From: Myxococcus stipitatus
GTDB lineage: Bacteria; Myxococcota; Myxococcia; Myxococcales; Myxococcaceae
Length of the DNA stretch: 64,000 nucleotides
Assembly: GCF_037414475.1 (NCBI RefSeq)
Contig: NZ_CP147913.1
Span: 2,604,001 to 2,668,000, forward strand
Direction: 5' to 3'
Notes under the pieces: generated by a model
What the model saw: the letters and a program-made list of their open reading frames with translations, nothing else
Told to the model about the DNA's origin: nothing
Database searches by the model: none
Translations under genes and position numbers: made by a program
Part shown: positions 1 through 9,306 of the stretch, one piece after another
How positions within the stretch are numbered: position 1 is the stretch's first letter
Layout of the letters: each line of letters starts with the position of its first letter

Positions 1-115
1 ACGGGTGCATCGAGCCCCCCAGGAGATCGTGGACGATGGGCTGCACGACTATTGGACGCAGCTCATGGAGCAGAGCGGGGCAATGCTCTTCGTCGGAGCC
101 CCGAAGGTCCCGGGC
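1..115 (+). pseudogene. Remnant of a DHFR/RibD-like reductase gene with an internal deletion
   Basis: The first ~105 bases closely match codons near the 5' end of the intact DHFR-like gene at 9307-9861: both encode a stretch with LHDYWTQLMEQSGAMLF. In this copy the text jumps from SGAMLF directly to VGAPK, which in the intact gene lies about 75 codons further on, so roughly 230 bases of the middle are missing. After VGAPK the similarity ends and the sequence passes into an unrelated antisense fragment. The start of the gene lies left of the window edge. It is a broken paralogous copy with no predicted function. Confidence 0.7.
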
Positions 116-129
116 GCGCTCGGGCCCAG

Positions 130-435
130 ACTCTTGCGGACGCTGATGTTTCTGTTGAGGACGAGCAGATTGGTCTGGCCGTTGACGGTGACGGCGTCGA
201 GCCACCCGTCGCCGTCCACGTCCACGGCCACGACTGCGTTGCTGGAGTGCGAGGCGCTCCCGTAGTTGACCTCCGGCTGGACGCTGGCGTCGCCGTTCCT
301 CAGGAAAACGGAGAGCGAGCCAGAGGGCGTCAGGCTCGACCCGGATTCGGCGTTGGCCACGAGGATGTCGCGCTTGCCGTCGCCATTCACGTCGGCGACC
401 GCCGAGGCCAGCGCCCAGGCAACCTGCCTTGACGC
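130..435 (-). pseudogene. FG-GAP/VCBS-repeat protein fragment
   Basis: The reverse strand encodes about 100 residues with two FG-GAP/VCBS-type calcium-binding signatures, DVNGDGKRDILVANA and DVDGDGWLDAVTVNG, typical of secreted beta-propeller repeat proteins. The open stretch is closed upstream by an in-frame stop at 436-438 and has no signal peptide. Downstream it runs into the DHFR-like remnant. It is therefore an internal piece of a larger repeat protein left by rearrangement, not a complete gene. Family assignment rests on the D-x-[ND]-x-D-G motifs. Confidence 0.6.
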
Positions 436-510
436 TCACCGATTCCCACCAGGCCTGGATTGGCGAAGGGTGTGCACGCAGGTCCAGCTTGGGCCGGCGC
501 CCTTCCCGCG

Positions 511-1104
511 TTACATGCCCAGACGGCGCACCAGCTCGGCCGGCACAGGAAAGACGGCCTCCTTCGGCAGCAAGCGCACGGCATGGTCCGCGCGCCCGTC
601 GTCCAGGTGCTTGCGCAGCTTCTGCACCAGCGGCGTCAGGTCGGTGATGGAGACAATCCAGTCCTCCACGAAGCACTGGATGATGGCTCGCCCCAACCCC
701 ACCTGGATGCTGTCATGCGGCAGTCCCGCCCCCCTCAGCGTGCGCTCTGGGTCCCACTGCACATGGACGGGCGCGGCCTCGAACGCCTTGCGCCAGCTCT
801 CCGGGGAGCCATGGGCCTTGGGCTCGAAGCTCGTGAGCACCGCGGCGCCAAGTGCCTCCTCCCAGCCCGTGCGCCGGATCCTCACCGCGAGCGTCCGCTC
901 CTGCCCTCTCTTGCGCCCCCAGTTGGAGCGGTGCATCAGCCACAGGAAGCTGGGTTTGATCCACGTCATCCGTCCCAGCGAGAAGGGCGGGCCGAACGTC
1001 TGCTCCTTCACCGCCACGTCCGCGATGGCATCCGGATAGGCCTGATACATCACGATGGACGTCTGGTCGAAGTCGGCGCGAATCTCTCGGGGGACGCTCA
1101 CCAT
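511..1104 (-). CDS. DUF4291 family protein
   Basis: This 197-residue protein has the hallmarks of DUF4291: an N-terminal region with [14 protein letters not shown], then [20 protein letters not shown], then [13 protein letters not shown]. The length agrees with the family. The biochemical role of DUF4291 is not established, so none is assigned. The gene stands alone, reads leftward and is flanked by decayed sequence on both sides; it looks intact. The ATG at 1102-1104 is the only start upstream of the conserved core. Confidence 0.85.
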   Translation of the reverse strand: MVSVPREIRADFDQTSIVMYQAYPDAIADVAVKEQTFGPPFSLGRMTWIKPSFLWLMHRSNWGRKRGQERTLAVRIRRTGWEEALGAAVLTSFEPKAHGSPESWRKAFEAAPVHVQWDPERTLRGAGLPHDSIQVGLGRAIIQCFVEDWIVSITDLTPLVQKLRKHLDDGRADHAVRLLPKEAVFPVPAELVRRLGM

Positions 1105-1155
1105 GCCATGACCGCCATGAATGGGAACATGCGTCCAGTCGTCACGATGCCCACA

Positions 1156-1421
1156 TTACCACCAAGTCCTATGCACAAGGGAGCTGTCCGTCCGAAATGG
1201 GGGCTCCACCGCCGTGTCTCCCAAAACATCTTGAGACTCTAAAAACACATCAGCCCAGGGCATCTCCTGCTCGACGAACCACACCACATCGTCATCAGAG
1301 AGCCCCCCTGGCTCCTTCCGATAGGAAAACCAGGGGCGAAGCACCGAGGAAATTCTGGGAGGCTGCGAGAGTCCATCCTCCAGCGGAGAAACCCCTCTAC
1401 AATTCGCCTGGTTTCTTCCAA
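1156..1421 (-). pseudogene. Short hypothetical remnant, possibly frameshifted
   Basis: Two overlapping reverse-strand frames (about 1239-1421 and 1156-1344) read as one plausible protein if a one-base shift is allowed near 1340: the first ends around EFPRCFAP, and the second continues with WFSYRKEPGG, then DDDVVWFVEQEMPWADVF. No family is recognised. It may be a broken gene or chance open reading; no clear ribosome binding site is seen. Confidence 0.25.
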
Positions 1422-1687
1422 GGCGGCGACCCTCCCTACCTGAGGTTCAAGGGATACGCCGTACAGGAGCCAAAGTCAGCCGATGTCTTGAATACGACCA
1501 AACTCGAAGGACTCGGCTTGAAATGCAAAGGTAGGACTCAGCTCCAGGATGTTGGCCCCTCAATTGCTATGGGCTGAGGCAGCCCCTGTCTCGTCACTGG
1601 AAGCCGAGCCCCCATGCGTTCCCGACCCTTCGTCCCTGTCGTCCCGGCCGATTCCACCTCGTCTGTCCGCTCCAAGGAGGTGGCCCC

Positions 1688-3058
1688 GTGAGCCGCATCG
1701 CGGGGTGGGTGGTGCTCGTGCTCGCGCTGGTCGTGTCGTATCGCCCGGCCGAGGCCGCGCAGGCGAAGAAGACGCAGGCGCAGAAGACCCAGGTGGCGGT
1801 GCTGCGCCCGGAGGGCCGCCAGGCGGAGGCGCTGCGCAGGGTGCTGACGCAGGAGCTGGGCAAGAAGGGACGTGGGCGAGAGGTGCTGCCCGCGAAGAAG
1901 GTGGATGCCCAAGTGAAGCTCATCCGCGGAGGACCGAAGACGGATGAGCAGCGGCAGGCGCTGGCGAAGAAGCTCGGCGCGGACGTGCTGATCCTCGCCT
2001 CGGTGAAGGGGACGAAGCGCTGGGACGTGGAGGTCCGCGCCTACTCCGGCAAGGACGGCACCCTCCTCGCGGAGGAGCGCTGGGACGTCCGCTCCAATCG
2101 CGCCTTCCCCGACGTGCGGCGCGAACTCGAGCCCAAGCTGGGCGCGGCCCTGAAGGCGAGCCCGGAGCAGAGCCTCCCGCCTGCCGCCGTCGCCCCTCCG
2201 ACTCCTATCTCCGAGCCGGAGGTCGCGCCCCCGGCCCCCATCGCGGAGGCACCGCGCCCCGCGGTGGTGGAGCCTGCTCCTCCCGCCGTGGAGAAGGAGG
2301 AGCCGCCGGTGCAGCCCGAGCCGAAGGCAGCCGGCCCGCGCAACCTGGACGGTCCCATCCTGGAGGCGCTGCTGTCCGGACAGGGGCTGTTCCGCCGCTT
2401 CAACTTCTCGGGCACCAACGCCAATGAACTGCCCGACTACAGCCTCAACAGCGCCGCGGCGGCGAGCCTCGCGGTGAGCTACTTCCCGCTCTCCCACTTC
2501 ACCGATGGGGTGGTGCACAACCTGGGCATCGTGGCGCGGGGCTCTCGCTCCCTCGGGCTGTCCACGCGGCTCCCGGATGGCTCCAAGTACGGCACCACCG
2601 CACAGCTCCTGGAGGGAGGCCTGCGCTTCCGCCTGCCGCTGCGGTGGCTGGAGGTCTCGGTGGGCGCGCTGTACGGCATCCACTCCTTCGCGGTGGAACT
2701 CCCACCGGAGAGCACCTTCGCCCTGCCCGACGTGGACTACCGCTTCGCGCACGTGGAGCTGGGCCTGCGCAAGGAGCTCACCGAGCGATGGGCCATCGCC
2801 GCGCGCGTGGGCTACAAGCACGTGCTGAGCAGCGGCGAGCTGTCCTCGGACGACTACATCCCGAAGCTGAGCGGCTCCGGACTCGATGGCGAGTTCGCCG
2901 TGGAGTTCGCCCTGACGCGCATGCTGGGTCTGCGGATGGGCGGAGAGATGCGGAGCTACTCCTTCACCGCCGACGCCGCGGAGGGTGCCCCGGTCTTCGC
3001 CGGCGGCGCCAAGGACCTGTACTTCAGCGGTCAGCTCGGCCTCTATCTGCGGCTGTAG
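1688..3058 (+). CDS. Secreted protein: TolB-like N-terminal region plus outer-membrane beta-barrel
   Basis: The 456-residue protein starts at GTG 1688 behind a good ribosome binding site (AAGGAGG). Residues 1-25 form a signal peptide ending near EAAQA. Residues ~30-140 resemble myxobacterial domains that compute or sense rather than span the membrane (VAVLRPEGRQAEALRR; ADVLILASVKG). A Pro/Ala/Glu-rich linker (~155-220) follows. The rest is rich in alternating aromatic/polar strands and ends in LYFSGQLGLYLRL, the style of an outer-membrane beta-barrel. Its cargo is unknown. It reads in the same direction as the DUF1592 gene ~240 bases downstream. Confidence 0.7.
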   Translation: MSRIAGWVVLVLALVVSYRPAEAAQAKKTQAQKTQVAVLRPEGRQAEALRRVLTQELGKKGRGREVLPAKKVDAQVKLIRGGPKTDEQRQALAKKLGADVLILASVKGTKRWDVEVRAYSGKDGTLLAEERWDVRSNRAFPDVRRELEPKLGAALKASPEQSLPPAAVAPPTPISEPEVAPPAPIAEAPRPAVVEPAPPAVEKEEPPVQPEPKAAGPRNLDGPILEALLSGQGLFRRFNFSGTNANELPDYSLNSAAAASLAVSYFPLSHFTDGVVHNLGIVARGSRSLGLSTRLPDGSKYGTTAQLLEGGLRFRLPLRWLEVSVGALYGIHSFAVELPPESTFALPDVDYRFAHVELGLRKELTERWAIAARVGYKHVLSSGELSSDDYIPKLSGSGLDGEFAVEFALTRMLGLRMGGEMRSYSFTADAAEGAPVFAGGAKDLYFSGQLGLYLRL

Positions 3059-3297
3059 TAGCGGCACATTGAGGGGGTCTGTCCCCCACGCATGTGGCGC
3101 CTCCTCCACACTTTCAGCGAGGCCCGCGCGAAAAGTCGGGCCTGATGAAACACGCATGCAGGCGTGACACGAGTTTTTCAGTATCCGTGTCATCAGGTCA
3201 TTTGACCGATTCGCATGCGAGTCGCGGCTACATTGACAGGAACGCGTCATCCATCCGATTGCTATGTCTCCCATTGATGGAGGCGCTCGTGCCGAGG

Positions 3298-5013
3298 ATG
3301 CGATCACAACGGTTGTCACGAGAGCCAGCGGAGCGGGGACGGTGGTGGCGCCCGGTGTTGCTCGGGCTGGTCTTGAGCGGGGCTGCTGGCTGCGAAGGAA
3401 CAATCTCCAACCCGGAGGGCCCCGGTGGAGGGCCCGGCCCCGGTACGCCCCCGCCCACCGTCATCGAGAAGCCAGCCCCGTCCGTGCGGATGGCGCGCCT
3501 GACGCACGTACAGTGGACGCACAGCGTCCAGGAATTGCTCAGGCTGGACGCACCGCCCACCACGCTGGCGGGCACCTTCCGCGCGGACCCCGCCCAGAGC
3601 GGCTTCCTCTTTGACAACGATGCGCGCGCCCTCTCCGTCGACGAGGCCCTCTGGGGCGCCTACCAGCGCGCCGCCGCGGAGCTCGCCGGCCAGGTGACGA
3701 CGGACGCGACGAAGCTCGCGCGCTTGCTGCCTCCGTCGTCAGCCACCGGAGAGCAGCGCGCCCGCGTCTTCGTGGAGTCCTTCGGCCTGCGCGCGCACCG
3801 GCGCCCGCTGACGCCCGAAGAGGTGGAGAGCTACCTCGGGCTGTACCGCAAGGGCCCCCAGGCCTACGCGGACATGCCGGCCTTCGAGGGTGGCATCCGG
3901 CTGGTCATCGAAGCCTTCCTCCAATCACCCCACTTCCTCTACCGCGTGGAGCGCAGCACGCAGGCCGTGAAGGACCGGGTGCCGCTCGACGATTACGAGG
4001 TGGCTTCGCGGCTGAGCTACGGCCTGTGGAGCGCCATGCCGGACGACACCCTGTTCGCCGCCGCGCGCGAGGGCACCCTGCACTCCCGCGAAGGCGTCGC
4101 CACACAGGCTCGGCGCATGCTCCAGGATGCGCGCTCGAACAAGGTGGTGGAGTCCTTCCACCGCACTCTCTTCGACGTGCCCCGCTATGCCACCATCCGG
4201 CCCTCGCTCACGCGCTACCCGCAGGTGTCCGCGCGCCTCGGGGAGTACGCGGCCCGGGAGACGACCCTCTTCGTCCAGGACGTCGTCTTCTCCCGCAAGG
4301 GCGGCTACCGCGACCTGCTCACCTCGCCGGCCACCTTCGTCAACGACGAGCTGGCGCGCGTCTACGGGCTGAGTGGCACGTTCACCGCCGACTTCGTCCC
4401 CGTGACGCTGGACTCGCGCGAGCGAAAGGGCGTGCTCACCCAGGTGGGCTTCCTGGCCTCGCACGCGACGTCGGTGGACCCGGACCCCATCCACCGCGGC
4501 GTCTTCGTGTCCGAGCGCATCATCTGCCGGAAGATTGGCGCGCCGCCGGCCAACATCCCACCGCTTCCCGCTCCCCAGGGCCGCACCAATCGCGAGGTCG
4601 TCGCCTCGCACACCGAAGCGCCAGGGACTGCGTGCGCCAGCTGCCACTCGAACCTCATCAACCCGCTCGGATTCCCCTTCGAGAACTTCGACGCCATCGG
4701 TGGCTACCGCACCACGGACAACGGACATCCGGTGGACGCCAGCGCATCTCCTAAAATCAACGGTGAGACGGTTGCGGTGCGCGACGCGCTCGACCTGGCG
4801 GATGCGCTCGCGGCCAATGAGGCGGTGCATGCGTGCTACGCGCAGCATTGGGTGGAGTACCTCCATGGGCGCCCGTTCGCCGACGAGGATGTGCCGCTGG
4901 TGGAGCGGCTCGGAAAACTGTCGAAGGCAGGCAACCTGTCCATCGTCGACCTCGTTGTGGAGGTCGTCACCAGCGAGGGCTTCGTGAATCGCCACCCGGA
5001 GGAGCTGCCATGA
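3298..5013 (+). CDS. DUF1592/DUF1588-type lipoprotein with CxxCH motif
   Basis: From ATG 3298 this is 571 residues; ATG 3277, seven codons upstream, is also possible. The N-terminus has a basic, hydrophobic signal followed by SGAAGC, a lipobox-like site, so it is probably a lipoprotein. Family features of the planctomycete/myxobacterial DUF1587-DUF1592-DUF1588-DUF1585 proteins are visible: SYGLWSAMPDDTLF, then FLASHATSVDPDPIHRG, then ACASCHSNLINPLGFPFENF. CASCH is a c-type heme-binding CxxCH motif. The stop codon overlaps the start of the following DUF1552 gene (ATGA at 5010-5013), showing translational coupling. These pairs are widespread in polymer-degrading bacteria, but the exact reaction is unproven. 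Confidence 0.8.
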   Translation: MRSQRLSREPAERGRWWRPVLLGLVLSGAAGCEGTISNPEGPGGGPGPGTPPPTVIEKPAPSVRMARLTHVQWTHSVQELLRLDAPPTTLAGTFRADPAQSGFLFDNDARALSVDEALWGAYQRAAAELAGQVTTDATKLARLLPPSSATGEQRARVFVESFGLRAHRRPLTPEEVESYLGLYRKGPQAYADMPAFEGGIRLVIEAFLQSPHFLYRVERSTQAVKDRVPLDDYEVASRLSYGLWSAMPDDTLFAAAREGTLHSREGVATQARRMLQDARSNKVVESFHRTLFDVPRYATIRPSLTRYPQVSARLGEYAARETTLFVQDVVFSRKGGYRDLLTSPATFVNDELARVYGLSGTFTADFVPVTLDSRERKGVLTQVGFLASHATSVDPDPIHRGVFVSERIICRKIGAPPANIPPLPAPQGRTNREVVASHTEAPGTACASCHSNLINPLGFPFENFDAIGGYRTTDNGHPVDASASPKINGETVAVRDALDLADALAANEAVHACYAQHWVEYLHGRPFADEDVPLVERLGKLSKAGNLSIVDLVVEVVTSEGFVNRHPEELP

Positions 5014-6434
5014 AGCTGAGTCGCCGGAGGGTGTTGAAGGGCCTGGGCGGGACGATGCTGAGCCTGCCGTTTCTCGAGGGGCTGATGCCGAGGACCGCCC
5101 GCGCGGCGGACTCGGGGGCACGGCCGTACGCCATCTTCTTCCGGCAGGCCAACGGCGTTGCCTCGGCCCAGACGACGTCGGAGCTCGGCGCTGAGCCGGA
5201 GCGCTTCTGGCCGCGCACCCTGGGAGCGCTCACCTCGGAGAGCATCGCCGGGCGGGCCTTGGACGTGCTCAATGAGCACCGCGCGCACCTGCTGGTGGTG
5301 CGCAACGTCAACATGAAGGACTACAACTACGGGGACGGCCACGCCCGCGGCGCCCTGCAGGGGCTGACCGCGCAAGGCCCCGTGGTGGAGGGCGCGGGCG
5401 GCGGCTCCGAGTCCGGAGGCGAGTCCATCGACCACCGCATCGGCCGCGAGCTCAATCCACAGCAGCGTGACTCGCTCGTCTTCTACGCGGGCCGGCGGGG
5501 CGGCTGGCTCGGGGGGCCCTGCCTCTCCTACCGGAGCAGCAACGTGCGCCGGGCCGCGCTGCATGACCCGTGGAATGCGTATCAGACGATGATTGGCGGC
5601 CCGGGTGGACTGACTCCCGAGGCTCGCGAGCAGCTCCTCGTCCGGCAGCGCAGCGTGAACGACCTGGTGAAGGCCCAGCTCCAGGCGCTCCAGCAGCGTC
5701 CCGAGCTGAGCGCGTCCGACCATGAGCGCTTGGACCTGCACCTGTCCAACGTCCGCGACCTGGAGGTCGCCCTGAGCTGCCGCATGCGCGCGGACCAGGA
5801 GCTCATCCTCCAGCAGCAGGCGCCCGGCTACGACAGCACGGACGGCACCGAGGTGCTCGCCACCGCCCGGCTGCACATGGACATCGCCGTGATGGCGATG
5901 GCGTGCGGCACCAACCGCGCGGCCGTCATCCAGGTGGGCAACGGCAACGACGGCGACACGCGCTACCGCAACCCGGACACGGGACAGCTGATGGAGAACT
6001 TCCATTACGTGTCCCACCGTCGCACGTCGCACGACTCCAGCGGTGGCATCATCACCGGCTCGGACCTGCTGCACCACCATGTGGACGTGCAGTTCGCGAG
6101 CGCCTTCAAGCACCTCCTGGACCGGCTTGTGGCCTATCAGATGCCTGACGGAAAGCGGCTCATCGAGCACGGCGTGGCTGTCTGGTACAACGACCTGGGC
6201 AACGGGCCGGCTCACTCGGCGCGCAATGTGCCCTTCGTCCTGGCGGGGAGCTGCAATGGCTTCCTCAAGCAGGGCGTCTACGTCGAGGCGTCGGGCGGCG
6301 GCAATCCCAACCACAACCGGATGCTGAATACGATCGGCACCGCCGTGGGGCTGAGGAACGCGGCCGGCGGGAACCTGGACGACTTCGGCGACCCGGCGCT
6401 GACCAAGGGCGTGCTCTCCGAGCTCATCGCCTGA
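5010..6434 (+). CDS. DUF1552 family secreted protein (Tat signal)
   Basis: This 474-residue protein begins at ATG 5010, overlapping the previous stop by ATGA. The N-terminus carries a twin-arginine type signal (LSRRRVLKGLGG, then a hydrophobic stretch and ARA), so it is likely exported folded. The body matches DUF1552, which belongs to the sulfatase/alkaline-phosphatase-like DUF1501 group: RQANGVASAQ, DGHARGALQGLT, and the C-terminal NHNRMLNTIGTAVG. It is nearly always paired with DUF1592 proteins, as here. The two are probably an extracytoplasmic module made together; the substrate is unknown. Confidence 0.85.
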   Translation: MKLSRRRVLKGLGGTMLSLPFLEGLMPRTARAADSGARPYAIFFRQANGVASAQTTSELGAEPERFWPRTLGALTSESIAGRALDVLNEHRAHLLVVRNVNMKDYNYGDGHARGALQGLTAQGPVVEGAGGGSESGGESIDHRIGRELNPQQRDSLVFYAGRRGGWLGGPCLSYRSSNVRRAALHDPWNAYQTMIGGPGGLTPEAREQLLVRQRSVNDLVKAQLQALQQRPELSASDHERLDLHLSNVRDLEVALSCRMRADQELILQQQAPGYDSTDGTEVLATARLHMDIAVMAMACGTNRAAVIQVGNGNDGDTRYRNPDTGQLMENFHYVSHRRTSHDSSGGIITGSDLLHHHVDVQFASAFKHLLDRLVAYQMPDGKRLIEHGVAVWYNDLGNGPAHSARNVPFVLAGSCNGFLKQGVYVEASGGGNPNHNRMLNTIGTAVGLRNAAGGNLDDFGDPALTKGVLSELIA

Positions 6435-6436
6435 GT

Positions 6437-7035
6437 GGACGATTGCGACCTGCTCCAGTGTTCGGCGCTGAAGCAGGTCGTTCGGGCCGCGTGGCTTGGT
6501 TCCAGGGATAGGACGGCACGTAGGTGCCATGGTCGCTCAGCTCGAAGGGGAGCTTTCCCCGTCAGGGCGAGCCCCACCTCATGGCCCTGTCGGACGCGGC
6601 CGGGGACTCCGCCCGGGCCGAGTCCTCCGCCCTTGTCGCTCAGTGGAATGCCGATACGCACGCCCAGGGACCCGTAGATGCCCGTGACGAAAGGGGTGAG
6701 CTGCAAGCCCGTGGTGGGCAGGTGCGCCTGGGTTCCCGTGGAATGGTAGACGCCCAGTTCCAGTCCGCCGAAGACGAGGGTGCCCTGGACGCCACCGGCG
6801 AGGCGGGCGTGCCCTTGGGTCATCCACTGGGCCTGGGCGAAGCCCCCCAGGCCGTGGACGTCGTCCAACCAGTTGAGGGTGGTCTCCAGCCCCAGACCGA
6901 AGCGGGGTTTGTCCGTGAGGTCGTTGATGCTCACGAGCGGGCCGATGGTGAGCCAGATTTCATCCTTGGGGAAGGAGACTTGAGCCTCCGACGCGAAGGG
7001 AGGAGGACGAGGGCGGGGAGGAGACGTGGGGGCAT
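6437..7035 (-). pseudogene. Outer-membrane-protein-like gene with a probable frameshift after the signal peptide
   Basis: One reverse-strand frame encodes a barrel-like protein (SEAQVSFPKDEIWLTIGPLV, then GFAQAQWMTQGHARLAGG and YGSLGVRIGIPL). It has no credible N-terminus in that frame, only Pro/Arg-rich text. In the next frame a good signal peptide begins at ATG 7033-7035: MPPRLLPALVLL. A one-base shift in the CCT-rich run near 6995-7003 would join it to FASEAQ, giving a normal signal cleavage site. The gene is therefore either recently frameshifted or carries a sequencing error. Its 3' end is uncertain because the frame stays open into the end of the DUF1552 gene on the other strand. Confidence 0.5.
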
Positions 7036-7059
7036 GGTGTGCTGGAGTTGCAACGCGCG

Positions 7060-7700
7060 GACCTCGAGGAAGTCTCATCGGGGAAGGGGCGGGGGCATGT
7101 ACAGCGGGGTGCACGGTGCGCAGGGGCTGGCACGAAACGCGGGGGCAGTCTTCTGGCGCTCAGCGGGGCGGACGACCGTGGTGTCGCCCACGGTTTCGTG
7201 ACCCGATGGCGGTCGTGCTGCCTCCAGCCGCAGCCCACGCGGATTGAATCCGCGACGAGAGTCGCGAAACGCGCGGATGGATAGACACGCCCTCACGTTC
7301 TCTCGCGGTGCGCTCGCTCCATTTACGGCTCAGGGCTGGTTGTCTTCGATGACCACGCGGAGCGGCGTCTTGCTGTCTCCGTGTGCTCAGGACGATTTGA
7401 ATCGGTCCGACATCGACGCGCGTGCACATCGGATTGTATACAGGCGCCCCTCTCTCTTTCCTCACCGCCCCCTTCGCCGCGGCGCGTTGGCAATGCACCA
7501 ACCTGGAGCGGGGGCCGCACAGCCTGGGAAGAGACGCACTGTTCTGGGAGGAAATTACCGCGCGGATGAAGTCCTGCGACAGAGCGAGACAGCTGGCGCG
7601 GTGTCTGTCGTTGCTCTCTGCCATTCATGGGGAGTGGTGTCCGACCCGGCCTGACTGCCTTTGATGTTTCCCGCCTCCAGCAGGATAGTCGCGCCGCTGT
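7060..7700. other. Intergenic stretch with no recognisable gene
   Basis: About 640 bases separate the frameshifted barrel gene from the small secreted protein gene. Several open frames occur on both strands, but none has a family signature, a good start site or a signal peptide. No tRNA-like fold or perfect long inverted repeat was seen. Confidence 0.5.
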
Positions 7701-7748
7701 GTGACGTGGCTCGGCCTGCTCAACCCGAAGTCCTGTCGTGGAGACCTC

Positions 7749-8042
7749 ATGAAGCTCATCTCGAAGTCGCTGTTCGCGGGTGTCTCGGCGCTGGTGCTCG
7801 CGCCGCTGTCCGCGTTGGCGCTGCCGCCGGACTGTGACGACATCTGTGTGGAGTTCGAGGCATGCAACACCACGTGTGCCGTGCCCTGGACCACGCGCAT
7901 CATCAACTGCGGAATCTGGCAGGACGCCTACCATCAGCCGGGTTCGTGCGTGCCCGCGCTGGCCGAGGGTAGCGAGGAGGAGCTGATGTCCTCCGAGCCC
8001 ACCGAGGACGTCAACGCGTCCTGGGAGCACTCCGCGGAGTAA
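7749..8042 (+). CDS. Small secreted Cys-rich protein
   Basis: This 97-residue protein starts at ATG 7749 with a classical signal peptide (MKLISKSLFAGVSALVLAP, cleavage likely after ALA). The mature part is short and holds six cysteines: CDDIC, then ACNTTC, then NC and SC. This fits two or three disulfides in an extracytoplasmic protein. The C-terminal third is acidic. It resembles the many lineage-specific small secreted proteins of myxobacteria; no function is known. It reads alone, with decayed sequence downstream. Confidence 0.65.
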   Translation: MKLISKSLFAGVSALVLAPLSALALPPDCDDICVEFEACNTTCAVPWTTRIINCGIWQDAYHQPGSCVPALAEGSEEELMSSEPTEDVNASWEHSAE

Positions 8043-8559
8043 GGGGGGTCCCAAGGGCCGCGTGCGAGGTGCGCGCGGCCCCCGTCCGGTCGCGCGCCAG
8101 CTCGCCCGGAGGAAGTCACCGAGGAACCCCGACAGCCATTGCCAGACCAACACAACCGTCCTGTCAGTGACGTGAGGAGAGAGGTTGAAGACTGACGGCT
8201 GCCGTGCTCAGCGAGCGCCGCGACCAGAGGGGCGTTCAGCGACTGGGTTGGAGGTGTGACCCGGGCGGGCCTGTCGTCGGCTGGTGCTTCCACCGGTGAG
8301 GAAGCAGCTCGGCGACGCACGGTTTGGGATGCACCTGGACCGCACCAGCGGGTGAAGCGAGCGCCAGCACTCTCCGCGGAGCTGTCAATGGCTGGGCTTC
8401 CACGTCGGAGTCACTGACTTTGAGCACGACGTAGAACACCACGTTTGGATTGATAAACAGGGAATGAAAACCATCAGCAGACAGAGGGTGGACACCCCAC
8501 CGCACAGCCCGCCCCGTTGCGACACCAATCGCCATTCACCTGAGTGCCCCCACTGGAAA

Positions 8560-8925
8560 ACGCAGGCGCCTGCTCCTGATGGCTCGACGTCGAGATACAC
8601 GATTACCCTCCCCAAAGACGACATGCCACAGGCCCAGGCGTTCTGGTCCATCACGAGGTATGACGCCAAGACGCAATTGCTCATCATCAACCCCATCAAA
8701 CGGTACTTGGTGAACAGCGCGATGATGGAGAAGGGCGCGTTCATCACTGGGGATGACGGCTCCATCACCTTCTACCTCCAGCAGCCCTGCCCTCCGCTGG
8801 AGGATGGGGGGGAAGAAGAACTGGCTGCCAGCCCCTGCGGCCCCGTTCTACGCGGTCATGCAGCTCTACGTCCCAGAGCCTCGCGCATACGAGGGAACAG
8901 ACAGGTGGAGCCCCCCCTCCGATGA
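8560..8925 (+). pseudogene. DUF1254/DUF1214 protein fragment, frameshifted
   Basis: The stretch encodes the C-terminal DUF1214 part of a DUF1254/DUF1214 protein: YTITLPKDDMPQAQAFWSIT, YDAKTQLLIINPIKRYLVNS and DGSITFYLQQPCPP in one frame. The conserved continuation NWLPAPAAPFYAVMQLYVPE follows in the +1 frame from about 8810. The frame breaks between about 8795 and 8815, in a G-rich run. The whole N-terminal DUF1254 portion is absent upstream of about 8565. This is a truncated and frameshifted pseudogene. Confidence 0.75.
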
Positions 8926-9306
8926 AGCGCGCGGGCCCCGCGTCGGAGAAGAGCACCTGACCCGCGCTGGTACGCCGGAGTCGCTCGCGGTTCCCATCTC
9001 CACGCAGGCCTGATTCACGACGCATCAGACGGAGTCGTGAATCAGGATGAGCCCAGGAGAGTCAACACGGGATGTGGGCGCGCGCGGGAGTCGCTGAGTC
9101 CCGGGCAAAGCGCGCGCGCCTGGCCTTCGTTCCGCACGTGGGCAGGACGCCCCCACTTGTTGCTGCGCGTCCTCGCGCAGCCGGGCGGGATGCCCGATTC
9201 GAAGGTGCCGAGTTCCTGCACGCCGATCCCCACAGGGAAAGGGGGGCATTGCGTCGATGGCGCAGGTTGCTGCGCGCGGGGCGCGCTTTGCGTAGAATCC
9301 CACGCC

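Noticed and set aside
1538..3403. 621-codon reverse frame antisense to the TolB-like/barrel gene
   Set aside because: Arg/Ala/His/Gln-rich translation without motifs; the forward gene has a signal peptide, a ribosome binding site and a coherent fold.
4836..6530. 564-codon reverse frame antisense to the DUF1552 gene
   Set aside because: Shadow frame typical of high-GC coding sequence; no family features.
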